DNA from: Kryptolebias marmoratus
Taxonomy: Eukaryota > Chordata > Actinopteri > Cyprinodontiformes > Rivulidae
Direction of reading: 5' to 3'
Length of the DNA stretch: 64,000 nt
Assembly: GCF_001649575.2 (NCBI RefSeq)
Contig: NC_051439.1
Location: 17,489,829 to 17,553,828 of the forward strand
Shown one piece after another: positions 57,926-64,000 of this stretch. Numbering within the stretch: the stretch's first letter is position 1; every line of letters starts with the position of its first letter. The position numbers were made by a program, and so were the translations under genes. The notes beneath the pieces were generated by a model. The model did no database searches, had not been told where the DNA came from, and saw only the letters and a program-made list of their open reading frames with translations.

Positions 57926-58113
57926 ATGGCGACCCGGCCCGGCCAGCTCTGTCCTGCGCGGCTCCTCGCGGCTGCGGCTTTCTTTCTGCTCGCCTGCGGA
58001 CCTCAGCTGGCACTTTGTTGTCCGAGTCGGTGTTTGTGCTTCCGAACCACCGTGCGATGTATGCATCTGAACCTGGAAACGGTACCGACGGTGTCTCCTC
58101 AGACAACCATTCT
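57926..58113 (+). CDS. pxdn: pxdn (peroxidasin) exon 1: signal peptide and LRR N-terminal cap
   Basis: Peroxidasin is a secreted haem peroxidase that forms sulfilimine cross-links in collagen IV of basement membranes. This first exon starts at the ATG in atcATGgcg and encodes [20 protein letters not shown], a hydrophobic signal-peptide core ([19 protein letters not shown]). The mature start follows: [20 protein letters not shown] and [12 protein letters not shown], with the Cys spacing of an LRR N-terminal cap that is nearly identical across vertebrate PXDN. The donor is gtgagt (58114), phase 2. The frame is open further upstream through the TG repeat, but that has no family support, so the ATG just before the signal peptide was chosen. 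Later exons (LRR, Ig, peroxidase, VWC) lie beyond the window. PXDNL is a less likely alternative. Confidence 0.92.
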
Positions 58114-61100
58114 GTGAGTAGTTGTTTTTTGTTTGTTTTCCTCTTTTCGTCCAAACTAACTCGAACCAAGAGCCCTACAGGGATCTGATGCATTCATGCA
58201 GAAAGAGGGGAGCCTATATTGTTTGAAGTAATCAGTTTATTAAACCAAGCCCTTTTTTTTTATTTGGAAATGAAACAAAAGGCTGATCAGAGGTTAATAA
58301 AATGTTTTAAGAAGTTTTCACACAAACTTTTGCCACCTGCCCTGCCCTGAGAGTCGAGCTGTGTGTTGTTGGGGTTAATGAACAGGGTGTTCAGGGTCAA
58401 ACAGCACAAGCTGGGCTCTAAATCTTCTCAATAAGTTCCTGGAGGGCATCAGCAGCTCCTGGTGATGTTTTCTCTGTGCGCAAAATGAAACAAGTTAGTT
58501 CATAGATTTTCAGAGATGCTGTCTCTTCAAGACCAGGCTTGTGGTTTTACACCCAGTAACGATGGAAAACCCAATTTCTCAAAATCTTAAAAAGCTTTGC
58601 CGCCCAGGTAAAACTCCATGATTTCCTTTTGTTCTGAGATGAAAGAAAGGAAATTCTTCCGTCTTGACACCCACTTGTGAATGTGCCCTGCTTGTCACAA
58701 GCCGGCCAAACAATCTCCTTCCACAGGCTGTCAGAGCACAAAGCTCCACATCTGTCCAGCCCTCCCTGATATGTGGCAGTCTTTGTGTTTAATCAGCCAC
58801 TGAAATCTTAAGGATTTCAGTCCCTCATACATGGAGCTATAAATAGATTCATTCAAGGACACAAAGGGGCAAGTTAGCCAGCCAGCACCCCACAACCAGG
58901 CTCAGAATAAGTCCTGTCCTTTGCCATCTGCGGTCAGCCCTGCAGTCATATGTGCAGCCTGCCTGAATATCCCCAAAAGGCAGATGGGAGTCCTACATGT
59001 GGCACACCAGTGGAAGGATTGTGTTGATTAGAGGAGAGGAGCATGCTGTGGTTTCCAACAAGCTTTCATGCTGGTGGAGCTTTGAAGCTCCTTGTGGCTC
59101 CCCTATCGTCGTCACCTCACTGGGCTGTCATGTCAGGACGTGACTTCCTATCCTGGCTTCCTCCACTCTGCTGTTTGAAACATGACCCGCCATCTGCGCC
59201 AAGAGCACTCCCCAACTGTAAACTTGCAAGAAGAGTTGTATTCCTATGGTTTATGGTCTGGCTAAACTAAAAGCCTCAAATGAATTACTCTAGTTTAATG
59301 TTGTTTTCTAACTGTATCTCCTTATTCAACTTGCAGTATTGTGTTGTGGGCAGAAAGTGGAATAAATGTAAGATGATCCTTTATATTTGCTTTCAGCGCA
59401 CAAGCAGTGGAACACAATGTCAGAACATTATGTTTCATCTCTACTGAACACAGAGTTTATTTCAGATCAAATTTACCAGTGATGTAACTTCTTTTTTTAC
59501 CATTTTCTTTGCAGCTCTAGACTCATTTGGTGCTGGATTTATTTCAGTTTAACTTGTAAAACAGACATGTTTCGCAGTCTGTCTGCAGTGTATTTTTGGT
59601 CCACAAATAATTAGAAATAATGTCACGCAGAAAGCCTACAAATGAATGTACATCTATGCTTTAGTTCACTTTTTTTCCATGATTTCCATAAAGAACTCTG
59701 TTAATTTGTGTCTTCTGCAGTAAATTGTGAAGAAAAAGCCAAATGAGTTTTGCAAACAGCTCATAACAGAGTTTTCCCCCTTTTTTATTTCTTTCTGGCC
59801 TTCATTTATGTTTCAGCTGTTTTCCCCTTGGACTCTCTTTCTGTGTGAAGCTATTAAATTACATTCCCTCTCAGTAATGCTGTAAGGATGTTGCTGCATG
59901 TCTTCTCACAGATTTGCGAGATTTTGAGAAATGATTGTTTTCGCATAGACATCTCTTTGTTTCAATAATAAACATAAACTGTTAGTGTAGATTTGTATTT
60001 TAGTAGCATTCAGCGTGACAAGTCTAGACTGAATTGTAACAAATTGTTGTGTTATCCATATCATGAGTGGAGTCACGGTTTTGTTATTAGATAGTACAAA
60101 GAACCGGATTAGAACTGTAACTTTTCACTGGATCATAGCTTGTTAGAGCAGCTGAGTCATTTCAATGTGTTGCAGTGTTATGTGGCCCTAAATGTTCCAC
60201 CATTTCAGATAAGCCATTGTTTTCTGTTCAAATATCTTTGTTTTCATACCCCTACTTTGCTAACTTCCTGTAAACAGTAGCCTGGTCTGCCCGAGTGACA
60301 GTGAGAGTTAGAGACGAAGTGGAGTTTGTTCACTTGGAATTTGCTGCAGTCAGGTTTTGTGAGGCTCTCAGTCTCTGCAGCTTTATGGAATGCAAAGCCA
60401 GAAATCCCCAAAGCTTTGCTCATTTACCCAGGGAGATAGTTGTTGAAGGGGTTTCTACAGGCCCCATCCTGTGCACTCCAGTGCAGAACAGCTGGTGGGT
60501 TTGGAGGATCATTGATTTACGTTCCCAGCTCATGTTTATAAAGTACTGCAGTTACTTCATTGGCCAAGCCTCAATAAGTTTTTTTTTTTCATTCATCATG
60601 TTTTTAAGGTTGGATGACCAAAACTCCAATAGTACTTCAATGTATAAAGTCAACCCTAATCCCACTTAAGTCAAATGTGAAAGTGGAAGATGAACTTCAG
60701 ATGAAAATAATGATTTACCTGAGTGGTTGATGAATCACATAAGTATACTGTACTGACACTTTGGTTGTAAAACGCTGTCAGTACACATTACATTAGATTA
60801 ATGTTAAACATTGGATCACTTAGTAGCAAATTTTTAATTATTTTTATGTCTCAAAGATTGACAAGCTTTAGACTGTGCATCAAATTGCTTGAGGTTGTGT
60901 ATCATATCGTCCTGGTCTGACAGCAGACCTTTGGAAGTGCCACCAGTTAACTGGAGCATAGAGTAAAATTTGCTCATCAACTTGAAAAGTGAATGTTGAT
61001 CAGACGCCTTTGGCATTCGGAGTTACATCTTTGATTTTCAGTGGTACAAGGCTTTCAGTTCACTTTGCAACATAATGAGCTCCACTGATTCTCTAACTTA

Positions 61101-64000
61101 TTAAAGACTGTAATTGTTTCTAAAGTAATCATTTTAATTAGGAGCAGAGCTGCTAAAATGTTAAATGTTTGCACTGACTCACTGGCCAAAAATGAGTGGA
61201 GCTTTCAGACCTAATGTGTCCAAAAGGCTGCCAACAAGAGTGTCAGCATTGTTCAGTTTAGATAAGTCATAGTCATGGGCTTATTCTATGTCAGAATGCA
61301 GTGTGAGCAATGTAACTTTATAGGAAAATCATGCATGTAATTTTAGGAGGTTTTATACAAAACAGTCTGTTGGAGTACAGCTTTATCAACTTGGTAGTTG
61401 AATTATGTGTCTACTCTCTGTGTGGGTAATTGTGTTGGGTAGGCTGTTCATTTTCAGGCCTTTTGTTTATTCAAAACCAAGAAAGGCCTTTCAGCCCCTC
61501 TGCAGGGTTGTTAGTTTTGCTGTTTTATGGTTCCCTTTGGCTCAGTGCCGTCAAAGCACATTATTGGGAGTTAACAGACTCATTTAACGAGTTTGGAGAC
61601 AGATCTAATAAAATTGTCAACATTTTCTTGTTACTTAATTTGCTGAAGGGTTTTCAAATGGTTTGCTTGCTAACTGTCCTCTGCAGCTTATCCCGTGTTT
61701 TACCATCTGTGGGGTGAGTCATTTCCCCCTTCTTTTGTCTTGTGCCTAAACAACCTCAAAACAAGATTAGAGGCCCACATTGTCCTTTGACAAAATATAC
61801 TCATTACTTGCTGTTGCATTGTATTGAAACAGGAATTTAAGCTTAAGTGATTGCAACAACAACTCTGTACCTCATGGGAATAATAAGTTTTTTATTATGA
61901 TAAAAATTTACCAGATCCCAAGACAAAACAATCACTCAAACACCTAATTCTGTATGACAATGCTACCATTCCATTGACATAATCAGTTTTTAGTGTCTGT
62001 CTGAGCTTTTGAAGTTAATAAATCCAGGACATTCTTATCGGTTGAGCTTTTTATTCCCTTCTGTTGACAGCTGAGCTGATCCTGCGGCAGTCAACTGTCT
62101 GGTTGACCTTATTTAGCCTTCTCCACAAAGAAGTACAGAATGTGTCAGCCAAGAAAATGAGCCAAAATACCAACAAAGACAAATGAGGTCCAGTTACAAG
62201 TTTTAGTCATGGTACCAGCACTCAAGAGTGTTAGAATATGTGTTACATAAGCCTTTAACTTTATGCAAGTAGTTGATTATAGCACTGTGTTGAAGAATTG
62301 TCTTTGGAGAAATCAGAACCAGTGCTTGCAGATGAGCGCTGTCTGATTCAGCACGTAGCTCTGCTTCCTTATCCCCCTCCTCCTCATCCCTGCGGGCCAG
62401 AGCAGACAGGACAGTCTCTGCCTCAGCATGTCTGGACAATCAGTCTGCACCCCGACCCTACGGAAGGAGGTTTTCCTGAGTGTGTTCTACGGAGGACAGC
62501 TCATTCTTTCCTTCATTTAAAATGTTGTTGACACTTGCTGTACTTTGGCAATGTCCTTTCAAATACATCTGCAGTCCTGTTTAAACTTTCAGATTGTCAA
62601 GCTTGATCACAGCTGGTTACAGCTCAGAAACCTGTTGATTGATTGATTTTAATTAGCAATGCTCTGTTTTTTAAGAGGGGATGTTGCAAGAACCAGGCTT
62701 CAATTTGAATTTATGTGATTTATTTACTTTTAGATGCTGACATGGATGTTTTCTTGAATATTTTTACTGGGTATGCTTTGTTTTAACCAAAGCCAACAGG
62801 CACCTTTTGTCATAAAGAATTTAACACAATTGAAGGAAGCACCTTGAACTTAAGTAGTTTAAAGACAAATAGTTTAAAGACAGATCTTTCTTGATTTCTA
62901 TTGTAACCTCTCTTTTTAGAACTCCTATGTTAAACATCACCTTATCAAGATGTAGTGATTTTTATATCCTAAAACACATGTGAGGGGGGAAAAAAAAGCA
63001 GTCATGACTGAACTTGATCACCTTGGAATGCCAGCGTATCCAAAACTGTCTCAAAATCCTGGACCCAGACAGCTAGGGTTTCATATGAGTTAGACCCAAA
63101 GAACCAGTTCATCCATCTTAAAGCTTGTTTTTTTTTTTTTTTAGATTTGGAAGAAAGTTTAGTTTCACACAACTTTAGCTTGTTGATAACTTACTCAACC
63201 TAAAAACTCACACAAGATTTCTTAGGATTTCCTGTTTTTGGTCTTTTGTTTTTCTTGATAATAGTATATATTTATGGTATGGTAATAATAATTAAAAAAA
63301 AATCAGAATGTAATTTGCTCTTTGTACTGGGAATGCAAGTGTGAAACATTACATTTTAGTCTAATTTAGTAAAGCACACAATGAGAAAAGAGCGAGAGCT
63401 GTTTTTCTCCTGGACTAAAAACACACTGATCCCATCATGCAGATGTCTTGACAGTTTTGCATAGTAAGTCAAGTATGTTTTGTCTTTCTGATACAGTCTG
63501 AGATTGTTTATTTTGTAAGGTCAGTGACTGGCAATAGTGTTGGGAGGCAGCCTGAAGTCTGACTGGGATTCTGCGCTCCCTAAAGGAATGGTCTCTTTGT
63601 CGTCTTGGCAAGATAACATGATAACATGTTTTATGCTGCGTAACCTGTCATGGCTTTGTGGCTTAAATTAAATGTGTTATTAGACATGATTATATGTAGT
63701 AAGGTTTTAAAATACTAATTCCATCTATGAATGGCAGGTTTTAGTTATATGATGTATCATGTAAAAGGATCTTAGGAAATGCCTTATAGTGACACTAAAA
63801 GGTTAATATACCTGTATTAAATCTAAGATTTGATCAGTACATTAAAACATTCTCGATACTCATTTTCTACCAGGTCTTAAACTGTCCACCTTCATTTTCC
63901 ATAGACTTTAGGAGTGGAAGAAGAAGCCAGGTGCTGCTAGTTAAATGCATTAATTTCCAGCAGATGTGAACATCCCTAGAAAAGCAGATGTTCTGCCAGT
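58114..64000 (+). other. pxdn: pxdn intron 1 (incomplete)
   Basis: No LRR-type exon continuing the split Leu codon (expected D-LRFNRI) is visible up to the end of the window. Content is AT-rich unique sequence with A and T runs (for example near 60581 and 63130). Nothing else is assignable. Confidence 0.75.

Overview
The window looks like nuclear DNA from a ray-finned (probably percomorph teleost) fish. It holds the 3' part of one large neural transcription-factor gene and the first exon of the next gene, both on the + strand. Coding sequence is about 6% of the window, split into many short exons with GT-AG borders and intact reading phase. The intergenic and intronic DNA is AT-rich, with microsatellites and decayed transposons of types common in fish (a Tc1-like element, hAT-type MITEs, a LINE reverse-transcriptase fragment, and a SINE-like repeat ending in tgaattgaattg).

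Layout. Positions 1-21043: no coding exon seen. I read this as one large intron of myt1l, with repeats and several candidate regulatory blocks. Positions 21044-53177: eighteen exons of myt1l (myelin transcription factor 1-like, a CCHHC zinc-finger protein). They join in one frame for 1270 codons to a TAA stop, starting in the second half of zinc finger 1. The N-terminus, the first half of finger 1 and the promoter must lie upstream of the window. Positions 53178 to about 55720: 3' UTR. Then about 2.2 kb of intergenic DNA, a (TG)39 tract, and pxdn (peroxidasin) exon 1 at 57926-58113, encoding the signal peptide and the start of the LRR N-terminal cap. The rest (58114-64000) is pxdn intron 1. 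MYT1L followed head-to-tail by PXDN is the order known on human chromosome 2p25.3, which supports calling this MYT1L rather than MYT1 or ST18. The genes do not form an operon or pathway; their linkage is ancestral synteny.

Main points for a second look. (1) The fish gene has a 63-nt, phase-symmetric exon (44087-44149) that completes an extra, seventh CCHHC finger. The human MYT1L reference protein, as I remember it, has only the second half of that finger, as if this exon were skipped or lost. (2) An open 63-nt segment with good splice sites (52325-52387) could be a second in-frame cassette exon near the C-terminus. (3) Several finger exons share one phase-2 layout that allows fingers to be gained or lost without shifting the frame. 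I found no bacterial-style system, CRISPR array, or RNA gene.
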